From: Cercospora beticola
Taxonomy: Eukaryota; Ascomycota; Dothideomycetes; Mycosphaerellales; Mycosphaerellaceae
NCBI RefSeq assembly: GCF_033473495.1
Contig: NC_088937.1
Location: 2,666,001-2,730,000 of the forward strand
Direction: 5' to 3'
DNA: 64,000 bases
Positions 1 to 10,094 of this stretch are shown here, piece by piece. Position 1 is the stretch's first letter, and each line of letters opens with the position of its first letter. A program made the position numbers and the translations under genes. Below the pieces are notes generated by a model. The model saw only the letters and a list, made by a program, of their open reading frames with translations. It had not been told where the DNA came from and ran no database searches.

Positions 1-200
1 GGCCTTATGCTCATTGCTTATGTGCCGAAAAAGCGTTGCATCGCGCGCATAACTTGGTGTCACAGGCTTGGCGGGCTCGCATTGAGAGTGAAGTGGATGC
101 GGGTTCCATCATGATGGATTCGCTAATTGCGAGCGGAGGCAAGGGCTTATATAGTGTCATCAGGCATCCGCTTCATTTTGGGAAGAAACATCCTCGCATC

Positions 201-3184
201 ATGTTGGGTGGAATTGCTTTGACGGGTGCTGTTTTGGCAGCTACTGTCTCTGGCAGAGCTGTTGTTGTGAGACAGTCCGATGCTAACACTGATGGATCTT
301 CATGTCCTGGATATTCGGCGAGCAATGTGCAAACGACAGGTACTGGGTTGACGGCGGATTTGTCTCTTGCTGGACCGGCTTGCAATAGCTATGGAGAGGA
401 TATTCAGAATTTGAAGCTCACTGTCAATTATGATACTGGTGAGTTAAGCTCTTTAAGCTCTTAACGGGATTTAAGCCACTGACAACGCCACAGCAAAGCG
501 ACTTCATGTAAAGATTCAAGATGAGCCTGCGATTGCATACACAGTTCCAGAATCCGTCTTTCCATACCCAAGCAACAATGCCTCTGTCTCTGCAGACGAT
601 GCTGAGCTGGCGTTCGCGTATGAGGAATCACCCTTCAGCTTCCGCGTGATCCGAAAGTCGACAAACGATGTCCTCTTCGACTCGTCAGCCGAATCACTCA
701 TCTTCCAAGATGAATACCTCCGCTTGCGCACAGCATTGCCTGAGAACCCAAACCTTTACGGTCTCGGCGAGCACTCCGATAATTTCCGTCTAAACACCAC
801 GAACAACACTCGCACACTGTGGTCTCGAGACAGCTACGGCATTCCCGAAGGCACAAACCTCTACGGAAACCACCCAGTGTACTTCGACCACCGCGGAGCA
901 AATGGCACACATGGTGTCTATCTCCACTCCAGCTCGGGTATGGATGTCAAAATTGACAAGTCCAACTCGACTGGACAGCAGTATCTGGAGTATAACTTGA
1001 TATCTGGTATTCTGGATCTGTTCTTCGTTGCTGGACCTACACCCACAGAAGTCAGCAAGCAGTATGCCGAGATAGCAGGTCTGCCGGCAGAAATGCCATA
1101 CTGGGGTTTTGGTCTACATCAGTGCCGATACGGATATCGTGACTTTTACGGAGTGGCGGAGGTGGTGGCGAACTATTCCAAGGCGAATATTCCGTTGGAG
1201 ACGATGTGGACTGATATTGGTGAGTAATCTTTCCTCCAGAAAGCGATGAAAGTGTACTGACCTGCTGCCCCCAGACTACATGTATGCCAGATACATCATG
1301 ACAACGGATCCGGACCGCTTCCCAATCCCGCGTGTTCGGGACATTGTCGACTATCTGCATGAGAATGATCAACACTACATTGTCATGGTCGACCCTGCTG
1401 TCGCATACCAAGAGCAGAAGTATGATAACTTGACTTACACCACATTCACCACTGCTGCTGAGAATGGCTACTTCGTTTACAAGAACGGCAGCATTTACAA
1501 AGGTGTCGTCTGGCCTGGTGTTACGGCGTTCCCAGATTGGTTCCACCCAGAAGTGCAACAATGGTGGAATGAAGAGTTCCTAGCGTTCTTCGATAGAGAC
1601 ACTGGAGTCGACATCGATGGTCTGTGGATCGACATGAACGAGGCAGCCAACTTCAACTACTACGGCGACAATCCAGAGGAGACTCAAGAAGAGCGTGGTT
1701 TCCCTCCTACTCGTCCAGCTCTCCGCTCGCAGCCACGACCAATTCCTGGCTTCCCAGCTGAGTTCCAGCCTGGTGCGCAAGATTATCCCCCTGATGATTT
1801 GGCGTATGCTCCACCGTGGCTCGCACCAGACTCGAACCCCAACGATGCAAAGAAGCGATCTGTTTCGGCAAACGCGCAAGTCGCTCAGCCTGTGAAGCGT
1901 CAAGCTTCCACTTCCCCATCTGGCGCAGAGTTGATTGGTTACCCCAACCGCAACTTCCTCGCACCGCCATATCGTATTGACAACGCCAACACTGTGGAGG
2001 ACATCGGTGGCCTTTCGAACTTTACTCTCGACACTGACATCGTGCACTACGACGGCCACGTCGAGCTCGATGTCCACAACCTCTACGGAACCCAGATGAG
2101 CGAAGCTTCTCGCACAGCTATGCTCGCCCGTCGTCCAGAACGTCGTCCTCTCGTCATTACGCGATCCACTTTCGCAGGTGCCGGCCGCAGCGTAGGAAAA
2201 TGGCTCGGAGACAACCTGAGTAACTGGGACCAGTACCGCAACTCGATCCAAGGCATGCTCAATTTTGCATCCTTGTTCCAAGTCCCCATGGTCGGATCAG
2301 ACATTTGCGGTTTTGGCGCCAACACGACTGAGACGCTTTGTGCACGATGGGTCACCCTTGGTGCTTTCTACACCTTCATGCGAAACCACAATGGCGATAC
2401 GTCGATTCCTCAGGAATTCTATCTGTGGGATACTGTTGCCGAGGCTGCCAGGCACGCACTGGATATCAGATACCGACTGCTGGACTACATCTACACTGGT
2501 TTCCACAAGCAGTCCAAGGACGGTACTCCAGTCCTCAACCCGCTCTGGTTCTTGTATCCTGAGGACGAAAATACCTTCGGCAACCAGTTGCAGTTCTTCT
2601 ACGGGGACTCTTTGCTCGTCTCGCCAGTGACAGAGGAGAATGCCACAAGCGTGAGCATTTATCTTCCAGATGACCGATTCTATACCTGGGGATCCTGGGA
2701 AGTTGTCGAAGGTGCAGGTGCAGTGGTGAACTTGAATGACGTCGGATTCACCGAGATCCCGCTCCACGTCAAGGGTGGTAGCATTTTGCCTGTGAGGCAA
2801 AAGGCTGGTTACACCACGACTGAGACCAGAAAGTCGCCATTCGAGATCCTCGTCGCTCCAGGTCGTGATGGAAAGGCGAGTGGGTCGCTGTATCTGGATG
2901 ATGGTGACAGTCTTGTGCAGGCTGCTACTTCGGAGATCACCTTCGAGTATGAGAATGGGGAGCTGAAGATTGGTGGTACTTTTGGTTATACTACTGATGC
3001 TCTAGTCACTACTGTGACTGTGCTTGGTGGTGGCTCTGGTGGAGGAAAGGCTCCTTCGTACTACAAGGGAAGCACGAAGACGAAGACCTGCAAAGATGAT
3101 GAGTGGCAGTATGATGCTGGAAAGGGTGTCAAGACTGCCCAGGTTAATGAGGCTCTTGATGGCGAGATGGTCGTCCGGGTTTAG
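201..3184 (+). CDS. Secreted GH31 alpha-glucosidase
   Basis: This gene encodes a family 31 glycoside hydrolase that would release glucose from alpha-linked oligosaccharides outside the cell. It has three exons: 201-438, 494-1219 and 1275-3184. Both introns have GTGAGT donors and CAG acceptors, and the 957-residue product matches fungal family members in length. The start at 201 was chosen because it opens directly into a signal peptide ([20 protein letters not shown]); the frame is open upstream to 36, but that would bury the signal. The catalytic nucleophile is D441 in [10 protein letters not shown]. The general acid is D634 in [10 protein letters not shown]. The stretch at about residues 485-545 (proline-rich, then KKR and KRQ) is a typical variable insertion and may be cleaved by a Kex2-like protease. 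An AATAAA sits at 3230. Family is certain; exact substrate (maltose or starch oligomers) is inferred. Confidence 0.95.
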
Positions 3185-3808
3185 GCGGACAATGGACTTG
3201 ATATGATAGATTATGACCTGATGTGAATGAATAAATAGTTCCGCTTTCTAGCGCCATGTTGCCTTGAATCGTGATCTGGCTCCATATCGTCCCGGTATCG
3301 AGCTTGCTGCTGGGTCCCAGTCGTTGCTTCGAGCCTGGACCGCGACATAGGCGGGCATGCGCAACTTGGCCACGGAGTCGTCTTCAGCTCAATGTTGAAC
3401 GTGATCCGATGCCTTGCAACGTCGATGGACGCCTTCAAAGCCTTGTGGAAGCAGCGGACGGTGGAGCGGTGTTTCCATGCCAAGACGCGGACAACAGCGG
3501 CCGCGGCCGCGTAGTTAGTCAGCGTGGAGTTTACCGGAGACACGGCCGCTCTGCTCGATTTGAGATCATACTTCTTTCGTGACATCAACACCGCACCACA
3601 ACGCTTCACTAGCTCACTTCCATCACGGACTTTGCGTAGGACTTAAGCTGCTCTATGACCGAATAGCTCTTGCTGTAGCTCAGGTACAACTATCTTCGCT
3701 GCTTCCTTTCCGCTCTATTTCCATTGACCACAACTTCTCTATCCATTGAGAGACCAATTCACTTCGCAACCACGAACAGAAGCAAAAACACCCACCAACA
3801 TCGCAAAC
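3185..3808. other. Intergenic region with 3' end of the glucosidase and promoter of the aldo-keto reductase
   Basis: No gene is supported here. It holds an AATAAA at 3230-3235, a GC-rich GCGGCCGCGGCCGC tract near 3500, and, just before 3809, a C/A-rich leader typical of ascomycete 5' untranslated regions. Confidence 0.6.
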
Positions 3809-5140
3809 ATGTCCTTCTTGTTCGAGCCAGCGCCTGAGCCGGCCACCCCACTAGGCCGCTACCGCGTCCTCTCCTCCACCGCCGGCGTCCGCGTCTCCCC
3901 TCTCCAGCTCGGCGCCATGTCCATTGGCGAAGCCTGGAACGACTTCATGGGCAGCATGTCCAAAGAAGACAGCTTCAAGCTGCTCGACGCTTTTGAAGCC
4001 GCGGGCGGAAACTTCATCGACACAGCCAACAACTACCAGAACGAGCAATCGGAAGAGTGGATTGGCGAGTGGATGGCCAAGAAGAAGAACAGGGATTATA
4101 TGGTGATTGCGACCAAGTTCACCACTGGTTATCGCGTTGAGAAGGATGGCAAGGGAAAGACTGTGAATCATGCTGGAAACCACAAGAGGAGTTTGCATAT
4201 GAGTTTGAGGGATAGTTTGAGGAAGTTGCAGACGGATTATATTGATATTCTGTATCTGCACTGGTGGTGAGTAATTGAGGCCCTTCGAGACCCTGAGACG
4301 TGGTTCGCTGACTGAGCTGGCTTTGTAGGGACTGGACTACCAGCATCGAGGGTGAGTGAAATATAGACGAGATCTACTCTGAAGTGCTTTGGACTAACGT
4401 CGTTCAGAAATCATGGATTCACTCGATGCAGTTGTCAAGTCAGGCAAGGTCCTCTACCTCGGAATCTCAGACAGCCCGGCCTGGGTCGTGTCTGCCGCGA
4501 ATGAGTATGCCAAGTCCCATGGAAAGACACAGTTCTCTATCTACCAGGGTAGATGGAATATTATGGTCCGAGACTTTGAGCGAGAAATTCTACCAATGGC
4601 ACGCCATTATGGCATGGCCCTGGCTCCATGGGTAAGTTCCACTCGCAAACGCTTTAGGCATCCTCGTACATTCGCTAACAATCGAATTTGCAGGACGTTA
4701 TTGGCGGCGGCAAGTTCCAGACCAAGGCACAGCTCGAGGAGCGTAAGAAGAACAACGAAGGCTTGCGCAGCCTCATGGGTGGTGAACAAAATGAAACCCA
4801 GGAAAAGATCTCGGCCGCTCTCGAGAAGGTGGCCAACGCTCACGGCCTGGAGACTCCATCCGTGATAGCTCTGGCCTATGTCATGGCTAAGGCGCCGAAC
4901 GTCTTCCCGATTGTCGGTGGTCGCAAGGTGGAACATCTGCAACAGAATATCAAGTCGCTCGAAATCAAGCTGTCGCAGCAGGAGATCGAGGAGCTGGAAA
5001 GTGTGCTAGACTTCGACCCCGGCTTCCCGAACACTTTCATCGGACCCGATCCGCATGTCGTTGGTAAGGCTTCGGGACTGCTTGGTGCTGTTGCGCCGAT
5101 GTCGTTTGTTTTGGCGGGAAAGCCTATTGGTCATGAGTAG
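3809..5140 (+). CDS. Aldo-keto reductase (aryl-alcohol dehydrogenase / norsolorinic acid reductase type)
   Basis: This is a cytosolic NADPH-dependent reductase of the aldo-keto reductase superfamily, acting on aldehydes or ketones. Four exons (3809-4266, 4329-4351, 4408-4631, 4694-5140) join into 383 residues; the second exon is only 23 bases. The catalytic tetrad is visible: D71 and Y76 in [13 protein letters not shown]103 in VIATKF, H151 in LYLHWWDW. The opening [20 protein letters not shown] and overall length match the fungal AAD/NorA-NorB subgroup rather than yeast-type aldose reductases. ATG 3809 is preferred over the open frame upstream because it follows an A/C-rich leader and starts the conserved N-terminus. 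No other pathway gene lies next to it, so the substrate cannot be told. Confidence 0.92.
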
Positions 5141-5229
5141 ACTTAGAACGAACATGTATGATGCTACGCCTAAGATAGATGAATAGAATAACAACAGACG
5201 ATGACTGTGGGCTTCCGATGTGAGCTCAA

Positions 5230-6190
5230 ATCGTGAACCAGAGGATTCGCGATCCATGGCGGCCTGCACAGTGACGGTTGGACAGAGCTACTACGTGCGA
5301 GTACAGCGACTCTCAATTCATGCGACAACGCTTTCGCGCTGTGTTTGGACATGTGGTGGCATGAAAATTACTCAAACAACGGAGAGAGCACAGGTGAAAA
5401 TGCCTTCTCTGCAGTGTGCAGAAAGCGCTTTTGAGCTGCATCTGAACTTGTAATGGCATGCAGAACATCCAACGAGCGGAGATGCTTACTGTCCGAGCAG
5501 AAACTCTGAAGTAAGCAAAAAGTACCACTGCGCTACATCTGGACCTGTGGTGGTGTGCAAAGCGCTCGCTGAACGGAGAGAAAGCGGCTGAGCATACGGT
5601 CTCCCATAGACCGCCGAATGCATAATTTGTGTAAGTTTCAGACGCAATGCCACGAGCTTTGATCAATCGGCAGAGACAACAATATGACTTGCAGCAATTG
5701 CATTCACATGAGGCAGCTTCGGCAATGACAACGAGAATTTATCTGAAGTAGAGGGAAGCTCGTTGGCGTTGCTGTAATTGTTTTCTTGGAGAAATAGGAA
5801 CGCACAGGATACTGACTCTGGAATACGCACCAAGCGCTCGAGCTGTTGATTTGGAGACTTGATGGCATGCAAATTACCTCAAGATACGGAGAATAGTGAC
5901 AAGAATTCCCTGCTTTCCAAAATCTTGCCGATTCTATCACCTGGCATAGACGGAATTGTAGCGCCATTCAATTTGATCGATTGACAGAGATGGCAAGAGG
6001 ATGAATTACTGCTTCCGCCCTTCGAAGCCCAGAAGTTTCGAGATCGCTACGATACGCAACGGCATTGAGCTCATCTGAGCAACGGAGATACAAGGAACAA
6101 ATGGCCTGCTTCCAGTTATCGTCAGATGTGTCTGAGGTTAGGAGATGGACACATGACAGCACAAGAGATTTCACGATGTCAGAGAAAGCA
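5230..6190. repeat. Decayed tandem repeats, period about 97 bases
   Basis: A motif GGAGA or CAGAGA recurs at about 5280, 5381, 5478, 5575, 5669, 5788, 5888, 5981, 6085 and 6178. Around several of these the flanks also align: a GCGCT(N)10TGGAC-TGTGGTGG-ATG core at 5337, 5531 and 5833, with a weaker copy at 5427. Read on the plus strand, the copies begin with similar peptides (ALCLDMWWHE, ALHLDLWWCA, AFELHLNL, ALELLIWRLD) but are broken by stops and frame changes. This looks like an old tandem array, possibly once coding for a protein repeat of about 32-33 residues, now non-functional. No intact gene is present between 5141 and 6212. Confidence 0.5.
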
Positions 6191-6212
6191 GTCTGTTCTT
6201 ACAATATGTGAC

Positions 6213-7754
6213 CTAATGTTTCTTCTGACTTGCCCTCCACCTGGCCATGTTGGCCGCCTTCTTCGCCCTCTTCTCCGCCACATGCCCCTTTGGATCGCTA
6301 TACGCCTCGGCCTCGTGACCCGCCTGCTCCCTGAGAGTCGGGATACTACCATACTTGGCAGCAATCTCCTCCTGGGACGGAGCGGGAGCAGGGGCGTCGT
6401 CGTCGTCCACGGGGATGGGCACGGCATACTTCTCCGCAAACTCTCGCTCCCGAATAGCCTTTCTCTCCTCATGCTGACGCTTGAGGAGAGCCTTGCGCTC
6501 CCGTTTGGTCGGGGCGGTCAGGTCTATTGGTGCGGAGCTTTCTCCAGTAACTGGAGGGAGAGAGGTCTGAGTCGTCGTGACCTCGGATGCCGTCGACGCG
6601 GGTTGTCGATCGGAGAGAGAGGGAGCTTGTACGCAAGACTCCCAGCATCGTCTCTTCCTACCCGTGAAGACGGAGGTGGCGGCGATCGTGTTCTGAATCG
6701 CGGCAGCGGTCACCTCGGCCCCGTTCTTCCCCTTCTTGCCCTTGCGCTTGCGACCAGGCGCAGAGTCATCGTCGTCGTCGTCGTCGTCGTCAGGAGAAGC
6801 TGGTGCGCTTCCCTCAGATGCATGGCTCTGCGGCGCAGTCTCTTCCGCGTCAGACTGCGGTTGGCTGGTCGGTGGCGTTGGAAGGCCGCCCTCGACAGAA
6901 AAAGCCGACGCAGCTGCCTCTTCGGCCTCCCACTCCTTGGCTTCCTGCTCTTCCAATGCAAGCTGAGCCAACTCCTCCGCGCTGGGATGGGCACCTTCGG
7001 CCTCCCTCTCTTCCCTTGTCCTTCCCATCTCCAACATCTCCTCCTCTCCCCCTTCGCCCTCGTCCGGCTCCTGGAGAGCGACACTGGCGGCGGCGTGGTC
7101 CTCCTTCTGCTGGCGGAGAACCTTCTTGGGAAGTGCGATCTCCCAAGTGCCCAACCCGTCATTCTCCGGAAAAAATCCCTTGGGAAGGGCAAGCCCGCCG
7201 GCCATCCACTTCCTTGGCTCCTTGCGATTCTTTCCGAGAAAGGCCTCGTGAAGTTGATGGACATCTCCACCCGACTTCTTCTCCGCCGACAACGAATCCA
7301 TCCTTCCTCCCGCAGAGCCCTCCTTGAGAGCAGCGTCCTCCTTCTGCTCGGAGAGACGCTCTCCACGCAAATCCTCCTCACCCTCCCTTTCCTTCCCATC
7401 CGCTCTCCCCCTTTCCTTCCCCTCCTCGTCTCCTGCGACGTCCTCCCCAGCCGCATCGTCCACCTTATCCTCGGAGAGCTCGCCGACCAACTCGCGATCT
7501 CTCCTCCCCTCCTTTCCCTCCTCCCTTTCCTTCCCCTCCGCTCTTCCCCTTTCCTTCCCCTCCTCGTCTCCTGCGACATCCTCCCCAGCCGCATCGTCCA
7601 CCTTATCATCGGAGAGCTCGCCAAACAGCTCCCGATCCATCCTCCTCTCCTCCTCCTCCGCTTCCGTCCGAGGCCTCTTCACCTGGCGGGAATCCTCCGC
7701 ATCTCCGTCCTTCCGACCCCGTTTCATGCCAACAGAGGTGGTTCCGCAGGACAT
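6213..7754 (-). CDS. Low-complexity, highly charged protein, probably nuclear; function unknown
   Basis: I do not recognise this 513-residue single-exon protein. It is dominated by E, K, R, D and A, with coiled-coil-prone stretches, an aspartate run (about residue 320) encoded by a GTC trinucleotide tract at 6769-6790, and basic clusters (GRKRKGKKGK, KRERKALLKR) that could be nuclear localisation signals. The N-terminal part contains a 46-residue in-frame tandem duplication (see 7381-7638). The C-terminus (about residues 455-513) is more complex and ends in a basic segment, NMARWRASQKKH. The start may be at 7754 or at the second methionine at 7727 (MKRGRK). The long open frame, consistent composition and repeat in frame argue it is real, but no catalytic motif is visible. 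Confidence 0.7.
   Translation of the reverse strand: MSCGTTSVGMKRGRKDGDAEDSRQVKRPRTEAEEEERRMDRELFGELSDDKVDDAAGEDVAGDEEGKERGRAEGKEREEGKEGRRDRELVGELSEDKVDDAAGEDVAGDEEGKERGRADGKEREGEEDLRGERLSEQKEDAALKEGSAGGRMDSLSAEKKSGGDVHQLHEAFLGKNRKEPRKWMAGGLALPKGFFPENDGLGTWEIALPKKVLRQQKEDHAAASVALQEPDEGEGGEEEMLEMGRTREEREAEGAHPSAEELAQLALEEQEAKEWEAEEAAASAFSVEGGLPTPPTSQPQSDAEETAPQSHASEGSAPASPDDDDDDDDDSAPGRKRKGKKGKNGAEVTAAAIQNTIAATSVFTGRKRRCWESCVQAPSLSDRQPASTASEVTTTQTSLPPVTGESSAPIDLTAPTKRERKALLKRQHEERKAIREREFAEKYAVPIPVDDDDAPAPAPSQEEIAAKYGSIPTLREQAGHEAEAYSDPKGHVAEKRAKKAANMARWRASQKKH
7381..7638 (-). repeat. 138-base in-frame tandem duplication inside the charged protein gene
   Basis: The segments 7381-7500 and 7519-7638 are near-identical with a spacing of 138 bases, encoding the related units ELFGELSDDKVDDAAGED... 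and ELVGELSEDKVDDAAGED.... Because 138 is a multiple of three, the duplication adds 46 residues without disturbing the frame. Confidence 0.85.
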
Positions 7755-8738
7755 TTCTGTGAACTTCTTTCAGCAGAAATGGAGATGGTCTTGTGAATCG
7801 ATCTGCTTCTCAGAATCGATTCCTCGAATCTCTTGGTCGTCTGGACACTCAGTGGCTGTGCTGTCGTGTACCAGCAGAGATGTCTTGTCTGTCTTGTGTG
7901 TGAAGTAGGCTTGCGTGAGCGTGAGCGTGAGCGTGAGCTGTGGTCTCGAAACAACTTTCAGAGATTTGTGGTCTGTGAAAGCTGTGAGGAAAAGGGAGAA
8001 GAGAAACTGCAGAGGGAGCAGGTAGATATGGATGCAGAATTGAGGCCACAACAGAGAGAACACCTACCACAGTACCACTGTTCCCTGCGGCAATGTCGCT
8101 ATCTTGGGAAAGAAGCAGCCCAGAGCGAATACATTGTCTCTTACGCCAGCAGTAACTATAGTAACTGTGAAAACTTTGCATCGATCCACTGGTAGAGCGA
8201 ATATCAGGACATCAGGACGCGAAGACTGAAAGTGGTCCAGGGTGCATCTTGGATGGAGTATCAAACCCGGAGACATGTTGATGTGCAATTCCTGCAACGC
8301 CAGAAGAGCCTTGAGGTCGATTCAAACTGTCCTCTGGGCTTCTTACTGCTAGAGATGCAAATGCAATGCTTGAGCTGGAGTGTTTAGCAGATGTACCATT
8401 TAAGGTTTGGCGCGTCCGTGCTTGATATACCTTGAGGCCTCACAAAGGTTCCAAGCACCACATGGAAGCGCGTAGAAACGCAATCCTTGGACAGCACACA
8501 GTAGTGTTTGACATAGGTGGCAGCTGCGTGACCTGTCGACGCTGCCGAAACGTAAGATCGCACGTAATTGGAGATGTAGAGTGAATCCGAAAAGACATAC
8601 CGGGTATATCCACTAAACGCCAACTCTGTTTCCCGAGCACACAGACACAGAAGCAATGCACAGATTCCGCTTGTGCTGCCATTGTCATGCGACATCCTTC
8701 ACTTCGACATGCAAAGCACGCACGCCCCCTCCTCATCT
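7755..8738. other. Intergenic region with a hexanucleotide microsatellite
   Basis: No gene is supported. A GTGAGC hexanucleotide is repeated four times at about 7914-7938. The rest shows only short overlapping frames without coding character. It contains the leader of the minus-strand gene ending at 7754 and the 3' end of the EF-hand gene. Confidence 0.6.
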
Positions 8739-9367
8739 TCAACTGAAAACCCCCGCCCGGCGCATCACATTCTCAAACTCCTCCTTACCCACAGCACCGA
8801 GCGGCCCACCCTTCGCCTCCCTCACCATATCCCTTAGGACACTCTCGGGAACATCCTCCCTCAACTCCTTCGCGACGCGTCTCAAATCCGCAATCGTAAT
8901 CTCCCTCTCCTCACCGCGTGTAAATAGCGCATAAGCCTTCTCGACCTCCTCGTTCTGCTCCTCTTCATCTCGCTCATTCTTCGCCCTATTCATCTGCAAC
9001 GCCGCCACGGGCAAGAAGTGCTCATAATCGATCGCGCCTTCGCCATCTGCGTCCGCGATGTCGATGAGCTCTTGCAGGTCTTCGTTCGAAGCCGGTGGGG
9101 CATTGAGCGCGATGAGGCAGCGACGAATATCGATCGTGCGAATCGTGGGAGTTTCAGAGTCGGAGGTACTACAGAAGAGCGCGAAAGCTTCTTGAATCTC
9201 GGCTTCTTCTTCTGCGGTGATGTCGTTCTCTTTGGCGAGTTTCGAGCGCCTTTTCGCGGGAGTTTTCGTGGTGGACGAAGACGCTGCGGGCGCTTTGCGC
9301 TTGGGCGGCTACGCGTCTGTTAGATGGGAAACCACATGTTGCGAAGTTCAAGGCTATTACTTACCAT
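8739..9367 (-). CDS. EF-hand protein of the calmodulin/centrin superfamily
   Basis: This gene encodes a 190-residue protein with two EF-hand-like pairs. It has two exons: the first coding exon contains only the ATG (9367-9365), followed by an intron at 9364-9309 (GTAAGT donor, CTAAC branch, TAG acceptor), then 9308-8739. The protein starts MPPKRKAPAASSSTTKTPAK, a basic tail, then TAEEEAEIQEAFALF, a classic EF-hand entering helix. The best loop is DADGEGAIDYEH, where loop position 12 is histidine instead of glutamate, so calcium binding is probably weak or lost; the other loops are further degenerate. A centrin-like structural role, or a role in a DNA-repair complex as for some divergent fungal EF-hand proteins, is possible but not shown. 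The basic tail suggests a nuclear location. Confidence 0.8.
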
Positions 9368-9575
9368 GGCGAACAAATGCTTTCACAGCTCTTGTCGCAA
9401 GTCGACGTGAAGTCGGAGCATCGGCGGCGGCGGCGGCGGCGGGTCAGAGCGGCCAAGACAACGCGTCGCTCGCCTGAGAATTTCTTTGTCTTCAAGCTCT
9501 CACTTCTCTTTCTTCCTTCTCGACCACAATTCTCGCCATGCGACAGCAGTGCGACACACCGCGTCCGGCCCAGCC
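9368..9575. promoter_or_regulatory. Short divergent promoter with a CGG trinucleotide tract
   Basis: This interval lies upstream of the EF-hand gene and of a possible small plus-strand reading frame. A CGG repeat covers about 9422-9442, followed by a pyrimidine-rich TTTCTTTGTC/TTCTTCC stretch near 9481-9520. Confidence 0.4.
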
Positions 9576-9737
9576 ATGAATATGAGCAATACATCGCTCA
9601 CGGTGCCACGGGCGCAGCCCGACCAGCTGTCGAGCTCGCGACAGACCTTCACGGTACAGTATGCAGATTTTCATCAATCCCTCGTCAACAAGACACGCCA
9701 TGATTTAGCTAGAGCCTCCCGCCACTATAGGCCGTGA
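9576..9737 (+). CDS. Possible 53-residue protein, unrecognised
   Basis: An ATG at 9576 follows a pyrimidine-rich leader and opens 53 codons (MNMSNTSLTVPRAQPD... ending ARASRHYRP). It is polar and basic, with no signal peptide, membrane segment or motif I know. It may be a small gene head to head with the EF-hand gene, the first exon of something longer, or chance. A GTACAGT...TTTAG stretch inside it could be an intron. Confidence 0.25.
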   Translation: MNMSNTSLTVPRAQPDQLSSSRQTFTVQYADFHQSLVNKTRHDLARASRHYRP

Positions 9738-10094
9738 GGTCGACCCCAAGGCGCAGGAGGTGTGGACAGCATTGGCAATATTAAGAACGGTCTCGTCTTA
9801 CGAGACGGGGACAGCTCCATCGCTTGTCTGTTTCGGCTGCTTACTTTGCGGAGACATGACTTGATGTGGAGCGCACATTTCAACGCTTCATGAACATACA
9901 TTGTAGACCAGCAAAATGAATCTGATGTTGCGTACGCAATGCGTCAATTCATCATGCTATCGTATAATATCTCTTTTGGTACAGGAATTCAAGCGCTACA
10001 GCAGAATGCAAGAACGCGACTTTCTCTACTGGGTATCATGTCCAATGTCACTTTTCCATAAAATGGATGCGCTTTCATCGTCTGTCGCATCGTC
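9738..10094. other. Intergenic region
   Basis: Nothing recognisable. It carries the 3' end of the Dot1 gene on the minus strand. Confidence 0.5.

Noticed and set aside
36..200. Open frame extending the alpha-glucosidase N-terminus
   Set aside because: The extra 55 residues would place the signal peptide internally; the ATG at 201 starts it exactly.
1580..2281. 233-codon frame antisense to the alpha-glucosidase
   Set aside because: It is the complement of a conserved coding exon and has no motif of its own.
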